From Cyanobacteria bacterium FACHB-502 (GTDB lineage Bacteria; Cyanobacteriota; Cyanobacteriia; Elainellales; Elainellaceae), in the NCBI GenBank assembly GCA_014695325.1, contig JACJNZ010000052.1, positions 1 through 64,000 of the forward strand: a DNA stretch of 64,000 bases, read 5' to 3'. The stretch's first letter is position 1. Every line of letters starts with the position of its first letter. Of the stretch, positions 18,298 to 27,673 are shown one piece after another. Below the pieces are notes generated by a model that had not been told where the DNA came from, did not search any database, and saw only the letters and a list, made by a program, of their open reading frames with translations. The position numbers and the translations under genes are program-made.

Positions 18298-19665
18298 ATG
18301 AAGCGTTTGAATAAGCCCTCTAAATTCAATCGATCGAATTTATTAAAACGGCTCGGAGGTGGCGGTGCGGCGGCTCTGATGCTGTCGATAACGGCTTGTG
18401 GCTCTGTGCCGCAAAATACTAGCCAGTCTCCTGAAGCGGGTTCCAGCCCGAGCGCAGCAACTACTGCCGGAGCCAGCGTAGAAGGGCAACTCAAGATTGG
18501 AACGCTGCTGCCCATCACAGGTGATTTGGCGCAGTATGGCACAACCATGCAGGACAGCGTAAATTTGCTGGGCGAGACGGTAAACGCATGTGGTGGCGTG
18601 TTGGGTAAGCCTGTGCAGATTGTTTCTGAAGATGACCAGACTGATCCCGCAGCAGGGGCGGCAGGCATGACCAAGCTGGCAGAAGTCGATAAGGTGGCAG
18701 GTGTAGTCGGCGCGGCAGGCAGCGCGGTTTCGAGTGCGGCAGTCGATATTGCTGTGCGAAACCAGGTGGTGCAAATTTCGCCTTCCAGCACCAGCCCCAC
18801 TTTTACCGATCGTGCCAAGAAAGGTGAATTCAACGGCTTTTGGTTCCGTACCGCGCCGCCCGATACCTTTCAGGGAGATGCTCTGGCGCAATTGGCACAG
18901 CAGCAGGGCGCAAAGGAAGTTGCAGTCCTGGCGATTAACAACGATTACGGCAACGGTCTGATCGATTCCTTTATTCCTGCATTCAAAGAGCTAGGCGGCA
19001 CGGTAACGAACGAATCCAGTCCAACGAAGTACGCTCCCGACGCGACTACGTTTGACTCAGAACTGCGGGCAGCGTTCAACGGCAATCCGGATGCGATCGT
19101 CATGGTTGCCTATCCTGAAACGGGCAGCATCATTCTAAAGCAAGCCCAAGAGCAAGGACTGCTCGACGGTAACACCAAAATCCTGATGTCGGACGGCATG
19201 AAGACCGATAAACTTGCTGAACTGTCCGGCAAAACGGCAGATGACAAGTTCATTGTATCGGGCGGATTGGGAACTGCTCCCAGCGCAGGTGGTCCGGCGA
19301 TCGATCAGTTCAGCGACGCATATCAAAATAAATTTAACCGTGCGCCGAACGTTTACGATCCCAACTCCTGGGACGCTGCTGCTGTGATCGCGCTGGCAGC
19401 CGAAGCCGCAAAAGCGACGACGGGAGCTGCCATTAAAGATCAAATTCGTGCAGTGACGAGCGGCGACGGTGAAAAAGTCACGGATGTCTGTCAGGGACTC
19501 GCGCTGCTGCGGGAAGGCAAACCGATCAATTACGAAGGAGCCAGCGGCACGGTTGACTTTAACCCCGAAGGTGATGTAGTCGGCAGCTACGATGTCTGGA
19601 CGATCGCCGATGACGGCAAGCTTCAGGTGCAGTCCAAGATTGAAGTGGCCGGCAGCGACTCGTAG
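18298..19665 (+). CDS. Amino acid/amide ABC transporter substrate-binding lipoprotein (HAAT family, LivK-like)
   Basis: A periplasmic-binding protein of type 1 fold, 455 residues from ATG 18298; TTG 18286 would add four. The N-terminus is basic, followed by a hydrophobic stretch and lipobox SITAC, so the mature protein is probably a lipoprotein. Matching blocks include LKIGTLLPITGDLAQYG, VQIVSEDDQTDPAAG, VVGAAGSAVSSAAVDIA, QISPSSTSPTFT and NDYGNGLIDSF. Relatives bind branched-chain or neutral amino acids, amides or urea (LivK, NatB, UrtA), and ligand cannot be told here. The permease and ATPase genes are not adjacent. Confidence 0.85.
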   Translation: MKRLNKPSKFNRSNLLKRLGGGGAAALMLSITACGSVPQNTSQSPEAGSSPSAATTAGASVEGQLKIGTLLPITGDLAQYGTTMQDSVNLLGETVNACGGVLGKPVQIVSEDDQTDPAAGAAGMTKLAEVDKVAGVVGAAGSAVSSAAVDIAVRNQVVQISPSSTSPTFTDRAKKGEFNGFWFRTAPPDTFQGDALAQLAQQQGAKEVAVLAINNDYGNGLIDSFIPAFKELGGTVTNESSPTKYAPDATTFDSELRAAFNGNPDAIVMVAYPETGSIILKQAQEQGLLDGNTKILMSDGMKTDKLAELSGKTADDKFIVSGGLGTAPSAGGPAIDQFSDAYQNKFNRAPNVYDPNSWDAAAVIALAAEAAKATTGAAIKDQIRAVTSGDGEKVTDVCQGLALLREGKPINYEGASGTVDFNPEGDVVGSYDVWTIADDGKLQVQSKIEVAGSDS

Positions 19666-19736
19666 CCGATCGCCTCACGGCTTTTAATCGGAATCGGAGC
19701 GAGGCGCAAATTCTCCGCCTGGCTCAGCTCAATATC

Positions 19737-19790
19737 CTGATACTGTCTGATTCTGATACTGTCTGATTCTGATACTGTCTGATTCTGATG
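19737..19790 (+). repeat. 16-bp tandem repeat, 3.4 copies
   Basis: The unit CTGATACTGTCTGATT is repeated exactly at 19737-19752, 19753-19768 and 19769-19784, with a partial fourth (CTGATG). It is located between the binding-protein stop codon and its likely terminator. Perfect identity of the copies implies recent slippage or unequal exchange. Confidence 0.9.
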
Positions 19791-19803
19791 TTGTTAAAAA
19801 CTT

Positions 19804-19846
19804 CCCCTTATTCTCTTGTTCCAGGGAATGAGGGGGTTTTTGCAGG
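19804..19846 (+). terminator. Probable Rho-independent terminator of the binding-protein gene
   Basis: CCCCTTATTC (19804-19813) pairs with GAATGAGGGG (19826-19835) with one mismatch across a 12-nt loop, and GTTTTTG follows. It lies 140 bp after the lipoprotein stop codon, just beyond the tandem repeat. Confidence 0.65.
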
Positions 19847-20132
19847 GGCGCTGCCTGGATTCCCAAAGATCGCCACACAACCGGACTGATTCCCGACAGG
19901 AGCATCTGGGAGAACCTGATTTTGGAACCCCATCAGGAGGCGAGTTTTTCCCAGAATGGGCTGCAGCGGAAGGCTACCCAAGCAGTATGGGATCGATCTG
20001 ATCAAATCCTTTGATATGCCCTGTCCTTGGCCGGATGCAACAGTGCGGCTGCTGTCGGGCAGCAATATGCCAAAGCGGGTGCTGACGCGTGAGCCTAAGC
20101 GATTCTTGCTAGCCAGCCCCTATGCGGCTTAG
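19816..20132 (+). pseudogene. Possible frameshifted remnant of a small gene
   Basis: Two overlapping plus-strand frames look protein-like in sequence: one ends at 20001 (FFPEWAAAEGYPSSMGSI) and the other, from about 19956 to 20132, reads DLIKSFDMPCPWPDATV...ASPYAA. Together they could be one gene with a single frameshift near 20000. No family was recognised and neither frame has a good ribosome-binding site. This is a weak suggestion; the 300 bp might simply be non-coding. Confidence 0.25.
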
Positions 20133-20173
20133 CTTGGGCGCACTGAATATAAAAACTAAAAAATATGAAAACT

Positions 20174-20213
20174 AAAAAAGCTGTAGGGACGATCCGCAAA
20201 CCGCCCTTACAGC
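20174..20213 (-). terminator. Rho-independent terminator of hemA
   Basis: On the minus strand, GCTGTAAGGGC (20213-20203) pairs with CCCTACAGC (20188-20180) with a small bulge, followed by TTTTTTAGTTTT. It lies 95 bp beyond the hemA stop codon. Confidence 0.75.
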
Positions 20214-20307
20214 CCCTGGAAATTCTTCTACAACAGTATTAGTTTTTGTACTGTTGTCTTTTGTTGTTTTTGTACTGTTTTTGTACGGTGCGTCGATCGC
20301 CTTGCCG

Positions 20308-21597
20308 CTACGCCTTGTTAGAAGCAGGCTCCTCCAGGTTAAACAGCGATCGCAGCGTTTGCATTGCCCGTCGTCGGGCGTCGATGTCCTGCTGTGCCCG
20401 GAGCTGCACCATCGGGTCGTGCAGAATCTTGTTGACGATGCCGCGCGTCAATGCCTCGATTACTTCTTGATGCTTTTCGGCAAACTCAGAGCCTAAGCGA
20501 GACAGGGCTTTTTCGAGTTCCTGAGCGCGGATGGCTTCAACTTTATCGCGCAGCTCGCTGATCGTTGCCACCGTTTCGAGCGATCGCCACCACAGGTCAA
20601 ACGCAGCCACTTCTTCATCAAGAATGTTCTCGGCTTCCAGTGCCATCTGGCGGCGGCTTTCCTGGTTCTGAGCAACCACGGCTTTCAGGTCATCCACGTT
20701 AAACACCTGCACATGTGCCAGATCGTTGACATCAGCATCAACGTTGCGCGGCACCGAAATATCGAAGAGCTTCAGGCCACGGAGAGGATCAAGGGTGGCT
20801 TCCAGCTTGGCGCGATCGATCAGCGGTTCGGTGGCTGCAGTCGCCGTGAAAACCAGATCAGAGTTCGCAAGCACCTGCATCATTTCATCCAGCAAATGCA
20901 GGCGAATACTAGCTTCTTTGAACTGCTGCGCCAGTTCTTTAGCAGAGTCGAGCGATCGGTTAACGATCGAAATCTGGGTTGCGCCCTTTGAGAGCAAATG
21001 CTGCACCACTAGACGCGACATCTTTCCGGCTCCCAAAACGGCAACGCGACAGGTGGGGAGGTGCTGCACTTTGATTTGTGCCAGCTCCACCGCCGCGGAA
21101 CTAATCGAAACAGCTCCGGTGCCAATGCTGGTTTCCGTCCGCACTCGCTTTCCAGCCGTAATTGCTTGATTAAACAAACGGTTGAGAATCCGCCCGATTC
21201 CGTTATACTGCTGCCCGGTTTTTTGCGTATGCTTAACCTGAGCTAAGATTTGCCCCTCGCCCAGCACTAGGCTGTCTAGCCCCGCCGACACTCGCATCAG
21301 GTGCATTACCGCATCGTCGTGCAGCAGGATAAACAGATAGGGACGCAACTGCGACACCGGGATTTTGCCGTGTTCTGAGAGAAACTGCATGACTTCTCGC
21401 ACACCCTGCTCGGTTTCGCTGGTAACGACATAAACCTCCAGGCGGTTACAGGTGCTGAGAATGGTCGCTTCCTCAATATGGGGAAAGCTGCGAAGATGGG
21501 CAATGGCTGCCTCCATTTGAGGCGTTGGAATGCTTAGCTTTTCGCGCACCTCGACTGGCGCAGTTCGATGACTCAGACCCACAACAACAATGTTCAT
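20308..21597 (-). CDS. hemA: Glutamyl-tRNA reductase
   Basis: A 429-residue enzyme reducing Glu-tRNA(Glu) to glutamate-1-semialdehyde with NADPH, the committed step of tetrapyrrole (heme, chlorophyll, bilin) synthesis. Start at ATG 21597 follows GGGAGG; the frame extends four codons further but without reason to use them. Key features: the N-terminal catalytic domain with [13 protein letters not shown] and nucleophile Cys50 in [14 protein letters not shown]-binding motif VLGAGKMS; the DISVPRNVD block; and the C-terminal dimerisation helix. It is transcribed in the same direction as glpX, about 770 bp downstream, matching the glpX-hemA neighbourhood found in many cyanobacteria. Confidence 0.96.
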   Translation of the reverse strand: MNIVVVGLSHRTAPVEVREKLSIPTPQMEAAIAHLRSFPHIEEATILSTCNRLEVYVVTSETEQGVREVMQFLSEHGKIPVSQLRPYLFILLHDDAVMHLMRVSAGLDSLVLGEGQILAQVKHTQKTGQQYNGIGRILNRLFNQAITAGKRVRTETSIGTGAVSISSAAVELAQIKVQHLPTCRVAVLGAGKMSRLVVQHLLSKGATQISIVNRSLDSAKELAQQFKEASIRLHLLDEMMQVLANSDLVFTATAATEPLIDRAKLEATLDPLRGLKLFDISVPRNVDADVNDLAHVQVFNVDDLKAVVAQNQESRRQMALEAENILDEEVAAFDLWWRSLETVATISELRDKVEAIRAQELEKALSRLGSEFAEKHQEVIEALTRGIVNKILHDPMVQLRAQQDIDARRRAMQTLRSLFNLEEPASNKA

Positions 21598-21981
21598 TCT
21601 TCCTCCCAAGGCTCTTTTTTTATGCTAGCTAAATAGATAAAGATTCCGGGACAAAATTTCATCTCGGAAAACCATCTAAGCGGCTCAAAATCAATCTAGA
21701 TGTCACAATTGTTTGCGTAAGCTGTCATGAATAAGTGAGCGAAATGCCCAATTATCAACTTAAAAAAGTCTACCAATTGAGTGTAACGAGTTAGAGGATG
21801 CGCCGTCTGAAAATCGGGAGAATGGGGTAAATTTTTGTGAATGAGGCTGGAGAGAGCGATCGAACAAAATCTGCTGTAGCTCACGAAAACCCTATAACCC
21901 ACTCAGCTTCTACCAGCTCCTACTGCTTACCCACAACCATTCTTGGGAGCGTTCCAAGTGTTGCAGCCTCCTAAATTCTCC

Positions 21982-22126
21982 GGCGTTGCTGAATTGGAGT
22001 ATGACTAGCCCCCCTAGCCCCCCCAATTTTGGAGGAAACTGATCCTCAAAGTCCCCCAGCATTGGGGGATTTATGGGGCGATACAGGGTCTCAAGCTGTG
22101 TCTTCATACTTCGATTTAGCAACGCC
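21982..22126. mobile_element. MITE-like element with 23-bp terminal inverted repeats
   Basis: The left end GGCGTTGCTGAATTGGAGTATGA differs from the inverted right end (22104-22126) at only three of 23 positions. The 145-bp element has no coding capacity and carries a near-consensus copy of the palindromic dispersed repeat. The GGCGTTGCT ends resemble those of cyanobacterial DDE transposons (family judgement from memory). No clear target-site duplication was seen. It lies in the glpX-hemA gap. Confidence 0.65.
22014..22090 (+). repeat. Palindromic dispersed repeat (copy C)
   Basis: The core at 22045-22086 is almost identical to the core of copy B: CAAAGTCCCCCAGCATTGGG, then GGATTTATGGGGCGATACAGG. 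It is preceded by CAATTTTGGAGGAAACTGATC, which corresponds to the AATTCTAGGRGRAACCGA part. It lies wholly within the inverted-repeat-bounded element 21982-22126. Confidence 0.75.
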
Positions 22127-22127
22127 A

Positions 22128-22210
22128 GTTTTCCCTAAATCGGAGACTCTACGCATCGGGGCAGGCTTCACTTTCCCAAAAGCTGGGAGGTTAGGGAGCC
22201 AAGCTGGAGC
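22128..22210 (+). repeat. Possible degenerate copy of the dispersed repeat (copy I)
   Basis: CTTCACTTTCCCAAAAGC then TGGGAGGTTAGGGAGC aligns loosely with CTCAAAGTCCCCCAGCATTGGGGGATTTAGGGGGC. It begins immediately after the inverted-repeat-bounded element. The match is weak, and the palindrome is reduced to about CCCA/TGGG. Confidence 0.35.
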
Positions 22211-22258
22211 AATTTGAACATGAATCGAGCGGGGTGTACGGGGTAGCACAAAAACCAT

Positions 22259-22289
22259 TAAAAAAAGGGACGATCGCTTCGCCCCCTTA
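22259..22289 (-). terminator. Probable terminator of glpX
   Basis: On the minus strand, AAGGGGGCG and CGTCCCTT form an imperfect GC-rich hairpin followed by seven T residues (22266-22260 on the plus strand as A). It lies about 80 bp after the glpX stop codon and beyond the short tandem repeat. Confidence 0.55.
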
Positions 22290-22297
22290 TCAAACAG

Positions 22298-22330
22298 TTT
22301 TCAGACTGTTTTCAGACTGTTTTCAGACTG
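22298..22330. repeat. 11-bp tandem repeat, 3 exact copies
   Basis: TTTTCAGACTG is repeated at 22298-22308, 22309-22319 and 22320-22330, followed by TTTTTAAC. It lies between the glpX stop codon and its probable terminator. Confidence 0.9.
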
Positions 22331-22367
22331 TTTTTAACAGATTGTGGATGACTCGCGAAATTATCCT

Positions 22368-23405
22368 CTATCGCAGTTGCAGCGACTTTGGAGCATCAAA
22401 CAAGTGAACTGTATCCACAAACCGAGCCGTCTTCGACTGGTTAGAAATCACCAGGCTATGCGTTCTTGCGCCACCGTGGAAGAATCGCACCCCATCCATC
22501 AGGGTTCCAGGGGTAATGCCGCTTGCCGCAAACAGAACCGTCTGACCCGATGCGAGTTCCTCGGCTTCGTAGATCCGATCGGGGTCAGTGATGCCCATTT
22601 CTGACAGACGCGCAATGTTTGACTCTTTGCTTTCGCCGATCAGCCCGGTCTTCACCACTGCCGGGTCATAAATAAGCTGTCCCTGGAAGTGTCCGCCCAA
22701 GCAGCGCATCGCTGCCGCCGAGATAACGCCTTCGGGAGCTGCCCCGATGCCCATCAGCGCGTGGGTGTTTGTTCCAGAGAAAGCGCAGGAGATCGCCGCC
22801 GAGACGTCACCGTCGCTGATTAGCCGCACTCTTGCCCCCGCTTCCCGGATTTCCCGAATCAGGTCATTGTGACGATCGCGCTTCATCACCACGACCACCA
22901 GTTCATCAATGGCACGATCGAGACATTCTGCCAGGATCTTCAGGTTTTCAGTGGGCGATTTGCGAATGTCTACTTTGCCTTTTGCCACAGGCGGAGCTGC
23001 CAGCTTATTCATATAAAAGTCGGGGGCTGCAAACAGTCCACCCTTCTCCGAAATTGCCAGCACTGCCATTGAACCGGGCTGCCCATAAGCGCAAAGGTTT
23101 GTGCCTTCGCAGGGGTCAACGGCAATGTCGATTTCAATCAGCTCGTCTGGATTGCAGTAGGTTTTCGCGTCTTCACGGGTGCAAATGCCCACTTCTTCAC
23201 CGATATAGAGCATGGGCGCATCGTCCCGCTCTCCCTCGCCGATCACAATGCGACCGCGCATGTGGATTCTGTTCATGCGTTCGCGCATCGCTTCCACGGC
23301 AACCTGATCGGCTCCGTGCTTATCGCCCTTTCCCATCATCCGGGCAGAGGCGATCGCTGCTTGCTCAACAACTTCAATGATCTCTAAACCAAGTGTAGCT
23401 TCCAC
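22368..23405 (-). CDS. glpX: Class II fructose-1,6-bisphosphatase / sedoheptulose-1,7-bisphosphatase
   Basis: A 345-residue GlpX-type phosphatase. In cyanobacteria this enzyme hydrolyses both FBP and SBP in the Calvin cycle and is redox- and AMP-sensitive. The start is GTG 23405, giving [21 protein letters not shown], the standard N-terminus. Conserved blocks include [21 protein letters not shown], the metal site [11 protein letters not shown], and [13 protein letters not shown]. The full family length is present. hemA lies downstream on the same strand; a probable terminator and a mobile-like element separate the two, so they are likely independent transcription units. Confidence 0.95.
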   Translation of the reverse strand: MEATLGLEIIEVVEQAAIASARMMGKGDKHGADQVAVEAMRERMNRIHMRGRIVIGEGERDDAPMLYIGEEVGICTREDAKTYCNPDELIEIDIAVDPCEGTNLCAYGQPGSMAVLAISEKGGLFAAPDFYMNKLAAPPVAKGKVDIRKSPTENLKILAECLDRAIDELVVVVMKRDRHNDLIREIREAGARVRLISDGDVSAAISCAFSGTNTHALMGIGAAPEGVISAAAMRCLGGHFQGQLIYDPAVVKTGLIGESKESNIARLSEMGITDPDRIYEAEELASGQTVLFAASGITPGTLMDGVRFFHGGARTHSLVISNQSKTARFVDTVHLFDAPKSLQLR

Positions 23406-23518
23406 CGGATAAACCCTCCCGACTGCTGATGTGGCTCACAAATTTGCCTCAAAAAGGCATAATCTGCCTTAGCTTAAAAGTCTATCAGAGTGGGGATCAC
23501 GTGACTAGAGAGGAAAAG

Positions 23519-23565
23519 AATGGAGGGGTGGATGAGGGGTGAGGGGATGGGGAGATAGGGGTGTT
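23519..23565. repeat. Purine-rich simple-sequence tract
   Basis: Imperfect repetition of GGGGTGGATGAGGGGTGAGG and GGGATGGGGAGATAGGGG between the divergent glpX and SRAP genes. It has the same composition and motifs as the tracts at 15590-15690 and, in inverted orientation, 60900-60976. Confidence 0.6.
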
Positions 23566-23693
23566 AGGCTAAACTATTCAGCCTTGCTGTACAGCCTTTT
23601 TGATTGCATATGCGCTAGAACTCAAAGCAAAAGGAAAACTTGACGCGCAATCCGCCCGATCGAGGCGTGGAAGAAAAAGAGGGGCAGAAAATA

Positions 23694-24419
23694 ATGTGTG
23701 GACGCTACACCCTGGCTCAAGCCGCCGATCGCCTTGCCGAAGCTTTTGATCTGGACGATGATGTGCCATCAATGCCGTTTCGCTACAACATTGCACCGAC
23801 GCAGGCAGTTCCTGTAGTTCGGGCGATCGGACAATCCCCCCAGCTTGACTTGCTTCATTGGGGACTGATTCCCTCCTGGTCAAAGGACCCAACCATTGGG
23901 TTTCGCCTGATTAATGCTAGAGCAGAAACGCTCACCGAGAAACCATCTTTTCGGGCTGCCTTTCGCCGCCGTCGCTGTTTGATTCCTGCGGATGGCTTTT
24001 ATGAGTGGCAGCAGGTAGAACGCAAAAAACAGCCCTATTACTTTTGCCGCGATGGTCATCAGCCCTTTGCCTTTGCGGGACTGTGGGAACATTGGGAAAG
24101 CGCAGACGGCGAAATTGAATCCTGCACGATCGTCACGACAGAGGCGAATCACCTGCTGCGATCGATCCACCATCGGATGCCCGTCATCCTCCAGCCCGAA
24201 GACTATGAGCAATGGCTCGATCCGCAAGTTCAGGAGGGCGATCGCCTGCAACATCTTTTATATCCAGACGAAGATAAAACCTTTATCCGCTATCCTGTCA
24301 GCACAAAGGTCAACCGTCCTCAAAACGATACCCTACAGTGTATCGAGCCAATTTCACTCGAAGAAACAGACAGCGAGGTAGATTCAGCAAAGGCAAACGA
24401 TATCGTCCAGCCCCATTAG
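23694..24419 (+). CDS. SRAP-family abasic-site shield protein (YedK/HMCES-like)
   Basis: A 241-residue SOS response-associated peptidase family protein. Start is fixed at ATG 23694 because the family needs Cys at position 2 (MCGRYTL), exposed after Met removal to form a thiazolidine link with abasic sites in single-stranded DNA. Other active-site blocks are present: YNIAPTQAVPVV, NARAET, GFYEWQ and the C-terminal HHRMPVIL histidine. The protein protects and processes AP sites at replication forks. The C-terminus has a short acidic tail (TDSEVDSAKAND). No lexA or umuDC neighbours are seen. Confidence 0.92.
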   Translation: MCGRYTLAQAADRLAEAFDLDDDVPSMPFRYNIAPTQAVPVVRAIGQSPQLDLLHWGLIPSWSKDPTIGFRLINARAETLTEKPSFRAAFRRRRCLIPADGFYEWQQVERKKQPYYFCRDGHQPFAFAGLWEHWESADGEIESCTIVTTEANHLLRSIHHRMPVILQPEDYEQWLDPQVQEGDRLQHLLYPDEDKTFIRYPVSTKVNRPQNDTLQCIEPISLEETDSEVDSAKANDIVQPH

Positions 24420-25081
24420 CAAATTTCATTAGTAAGTTCTATTAGTAAATCCTATTAACGACCTACATTGACAGAAATGCGATTCAAGCCTAATTCATAA
24501 AGGCGGTCGAAACTTTGCAGGTCAATCAAAAGTTAATTGAATAATTATAAAAAATTAAATTGCAGCAGCTCAAGTTTCAATTTGCTAGTTAATTATAGAT
24601 ATTAAGATAGGAAATTAATATTGCAAAAAATATTATAAAGTAGATTATGGATAGTAGGCCATAAAACCAATATACGCTTTCAGTTTTACAACCAGAATAA
24701 ATTTGGTGGAATTAAAACAAGAAACATTAATAATAAAGATGAGTACGTTTAGCTCAAGATTTAACGAAGAAGCATTTAACCCTGATTTTTAAGACACGAC
24801 AATCAGTACAGCTCGTTGATTTTGAACGAAATTTGCCAGCCGGAAATTTGGGCAAAGCAACTGTTGCCTTAGTTTAGATCGATCGTGTAAAACTAGCATT
24901 CACTCTGGAATGAATGATCCAACTGCTATCCCAACGGTAAATCTAACAGCAGCACCGCTGGCATTTAAGCAACCTCCTGTAAGCAGTGCAACTTTGATCT
25001 GTTTGAATAGACTTCATCTAATGTCACTTAAGCAGTAAACATGGGAACTCTAAGCCCAATTAGGCTGCACATTGAGAGATT
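24420..25081. other. AT-rich intergenic region, no gene seen
   Basis: 662 bp, clearly more AT-rich than its surroundings (especially 24530-24740). There is no recognisable reading frame, RNA motif or dispersed repeat. It probably holds the promoter and a long leader of the downstream GGDEF-EAL gene. The shift in base composition could mark laterally acquired DNA, but this alone is weak evidence. Confidence 0.4.
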
Positions 25082-27673
25082 ATGGCAACTGCTGCAAAAC
25101 GACAGAGATCCAGGATACGTGTACCACTTCGTTTAATCTTAGTCGTACCCTTTGTCCTGCAAATCTCCATTGCCGTAGGGCTGACAGGGTGGCTCTCGTT
25201 CCGTAATGGCAAGCTCGCCGTCAACGATCTGGCAAATCAGCTCATGACTGAAATCGACGATCGAATCATCCAGCAGGCAAGTAATTACCTCAAAACTCCC
25301 CACGAAATTGCTGCTCTCAATCGCAGTGCTGTCCAATCAAACCTTCTCAATCTCAATAACTTTGAAGACACTGGACATTACTTCTGGCATCAAGTTCAAA
25401 TTTCGGGTGTGGATTATGTTGCTTTCGGAGCAGCAAATGGAGAATACATTGGTGCTGGTTATGTAAATCAGAAAGGTCGAGTGATTGATGAAGTTTCAAA
25501 GATGCGAACTGGCAATCATTTGTATTCCTATACGACCGATCAACAGGGAAACCGTAACCGTATTGTTCAAACGATTAAAAATTGGGATCATCGTCTAGAA
25601 GCAGGCTACCGCGATATTGTTCAAGCCAATAAGCCAATTTGGAGCCAGGTTTATCAGGGGAATGATGGCTCTGGAACGCTATCTATCTCAGCGGGTCGTC
25701 CAATTTATAACGCCGCAGGAAAGCTTTTGGGAGTTTTAAGCGTAGACTTACGCCTTACGACGCTGAGCAATTTCCTGCACAATCTCAATATTGGACAAAA
25801 CGGCAAGGCATTTATTCTTGAACGCAATGGTTTCTTGGTTGCAAGCTCCGCAAACGAACCGTTGGTTGTTAAGCAAGGGGAAAGAACAGAACGACTGCTG
25901 GCAACCCAGAGTCGCGATCCCTTAATTCAAAATACTGCTAAATATTTAGTCAATCGATTTGGTAGTTTTGCAACACTGCAAACTACGACTCTATTTAACA
26001 TGAATATTGCTGGAGAGCAAGAATTTGTAAAAATTACCCGGTTCACAGATGATTTTGGTCTAGATTGGTTCATTGTGATTGTTGTTCCCGAAACAGATTT
26101 TACAGCGCAAATCCAAGCCAATACTTACACCACAATTTTGCTATGTTTGCTTGCCCTGATGATTGCGATCGCAATGGGCTTAACCACCTCGCATTACTTG
26201 ATTTATCCGATTCAAAGAATGATTGGTGCGGCTAAAGCCTTATCCGAGGGAAAGTGGAAACAGCAGGTTCCTGAATCAAAACTGCAAGAAGTTGGGCTAC
26301 TTGCCAATGCATTTAACAGCATGGCGCAGCAGCTACAGGAGTCTTTTAGTGAATTACACTATTCTGCCTATCATGATGGCTTGACCCATTTAATAAATCG
26401 AGCAGCATTTATTGAACACTTAGAAAAATCAATTGCTAAACAGCAACACAATGCTGAATCTTTATTTGGAATTTTGTTCCTTGATCTGGATAGCTTTAAG
26501 CTCGTTAACGATAGTTTAGGACACCTGATTGGAGATGAACTACTGATTGCTGTGAGTCGCAGAATTCAGGAGTGCTTGCCTGACAGTGCTGTGGCAGCCA
26601 GATTGGGAGGAGATGAATTTATCATTTTGCTCCGAGACATTGTTGACTTGGAGGAAGTAGCGAGGGTTGCAAAACAAATCTCTAAAGTATTGACTCATCC
26701 CTTCAATTTAAAGGGATATGAAGTTTTTACAAGTGCCAGCATCGGCATTGTTTTAAGTACAACGCAACAAGCGAAGCCAGAAGACTTTCTAAGAGATGCG
26801 GATATTGCCATGTATCATGCTAAATCTCAAGGTAAAGCTCGTTATGAAGTGTTTGATTCCCTGATGCACACCCGCAGCAAAGAACGATTGCAGCTCGAAA
26901 CAGATTTGAGACACGCGATCGAGAAAGGACGGTTTGAAATTTATTACCAGCCCATTATCTCTTCAAAATCTCATACCATTGTAGGCTTTGAAGCGTTAGT
27001 CAGATGGCACCATCCCACGAGGGGAATGATTTCTCCGAATCAATTTATTCCTGTAGCTGAGGAGACTGGCTTAATTGTGCAGCTTGGTCAATGGGTGTTG
27101 TTGGAAGCCTGCCGTCAAATGTCGCTCTGGCAACTTCGCTATCCCGAAAGCTGTTCCTTATTTTTAAGCGTTAATCTATCGGTTAGGCAACTGCTTCAGC
27201 CTGATCTGCTAGAACAGATTATGCAGATTTTGCGAGACACTCAGTTTGATCCAAACCTATTAAAACTAGAAGTTACTGAAAGCACAATTATCAATAATAT
27301 GGAGGTTGCTGGCTCTAAGCTAGAGAGTCTGCGAAAAGAAGGAATTCAAATTAGTATTGATGATTTTGGTACAGGCTATTCATCGCTTAGCCAGCTACAT
27401 CATTTGCCGATTAGCATTCTTAAGATCGATCGCTCCTTTGTGCGCCAGATGATGCACGACGAAGGATGTTTTGAAATTACAAAAACAGTGATCCTTCTCG
27501 CGCAAGGCTTGGGTATCGACGTGATTGCGGAAGGCGTTGAAACGCAAGAACAATTTAAAAAATTACAGCGACTCGGCTGTGAATTTCATCAGGGATACTT
27601 GTTTTTTCCTGCCCTGCCTGCCGCAGAAACAGAGGAACTGTTTTGTTCACAGCTTCTTAAGCTTGGCTGTTGA
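25082..27673 (+). CDS. Membrane cyclic-di-GMP protein: dCache-HAMP-GGDEF-EAL
   Basis: An 863-residue sensor. An N-terminal membrane helix (about 17-38) precedes a periplasmic dCache-type domain (about 45-345; contains DYVAFGAANGEYIGAG and GRPIYNAAGKLLGVLSVDL). A second helix lies at about 352-375 and a HAMP linker at about 376-425. The diguanylate cyclase domain has intact GGDEF at 509-513 (RLGGDEFIILL). The phosphodiesterase domain has intact EAL at 637-639 (GFEALVRWHHP), plus DDFGTGYSS. Both catalytic signatures are preserved, so either or both activities are possible. The neighbouring DNA is AT-rich, and the stop codon overlaps the remnant of a transporter gene. Confidence 0.9.
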   Translation: MATAAKRQRSRIRVPLRLILVVPFVLQISIAVGLTGWLSFRNGKLAVNDLANQLMTEIDDRIIQQASNYLKTPHEIAALNRSAVQSNLLNLNNFEDTGHYFWHQVQISGVDYVAFGAANGEYIGAGYVNQKGRVIDEVSKMRTGNHLYSYTTDQQGNRNRIVQTIKNWDHRLEAGYRDIVQANKPIWSQVYQGNDGSGTLSISAGRPIYNAAGKLLGVLSVDLRLTTLSNFLHNLNIGQNGKAFILERNGFLVASSANEPLVVKQGERTERLLATQSRDPLIQNTAKYLVNRFGSFATLQTTTLFNMNIAGEQEFVKITRFTDDFGLDWFIVIVVPETDFTAQIQANTYTTILLCLLALMIAIAMGLTTSHYLIYPIQRMIGAAKALSEGKWKQQVPESKLQEVGLLANAFNSMAQQLQESFSELHYSAYHDGLTHLINRAAFIEHLEKSIAKQQHNAESLFGILFLDLDSFKLVNDSLGHLIGDELLIAVSRRIQECLPDSAVAARLGGDEFIILLRDIVDLEEVARVAKQISKVLTHPFNLKGYEVFTSASIGIVLSTTQQAKPEDFLRDADIAMYHAKSQGKARYEVFDSLMHTRSKERLQLETDLRHAIEKGRFEIYYQPIISSKSHTIVGFEALVRWHHPTRGMISPNQFIPVAEETGLIVQLGQWVLLEACRQMSLWQLRYPESCSLFLSVNLSVRQLLQPDLLEQIMQILRDTQFDPNLLKLEVTESTIINNMEVAGSKLESLRKEGIQISIDDFGTGYSSLSQLHHLPISILKIDRSFVRQMMHDEGCFEITKTVILLAQGLGIDVIAEGVETQEQFKKLQRLGCEFHQGYLFFPALPAAETEELFCSQLLKLGC

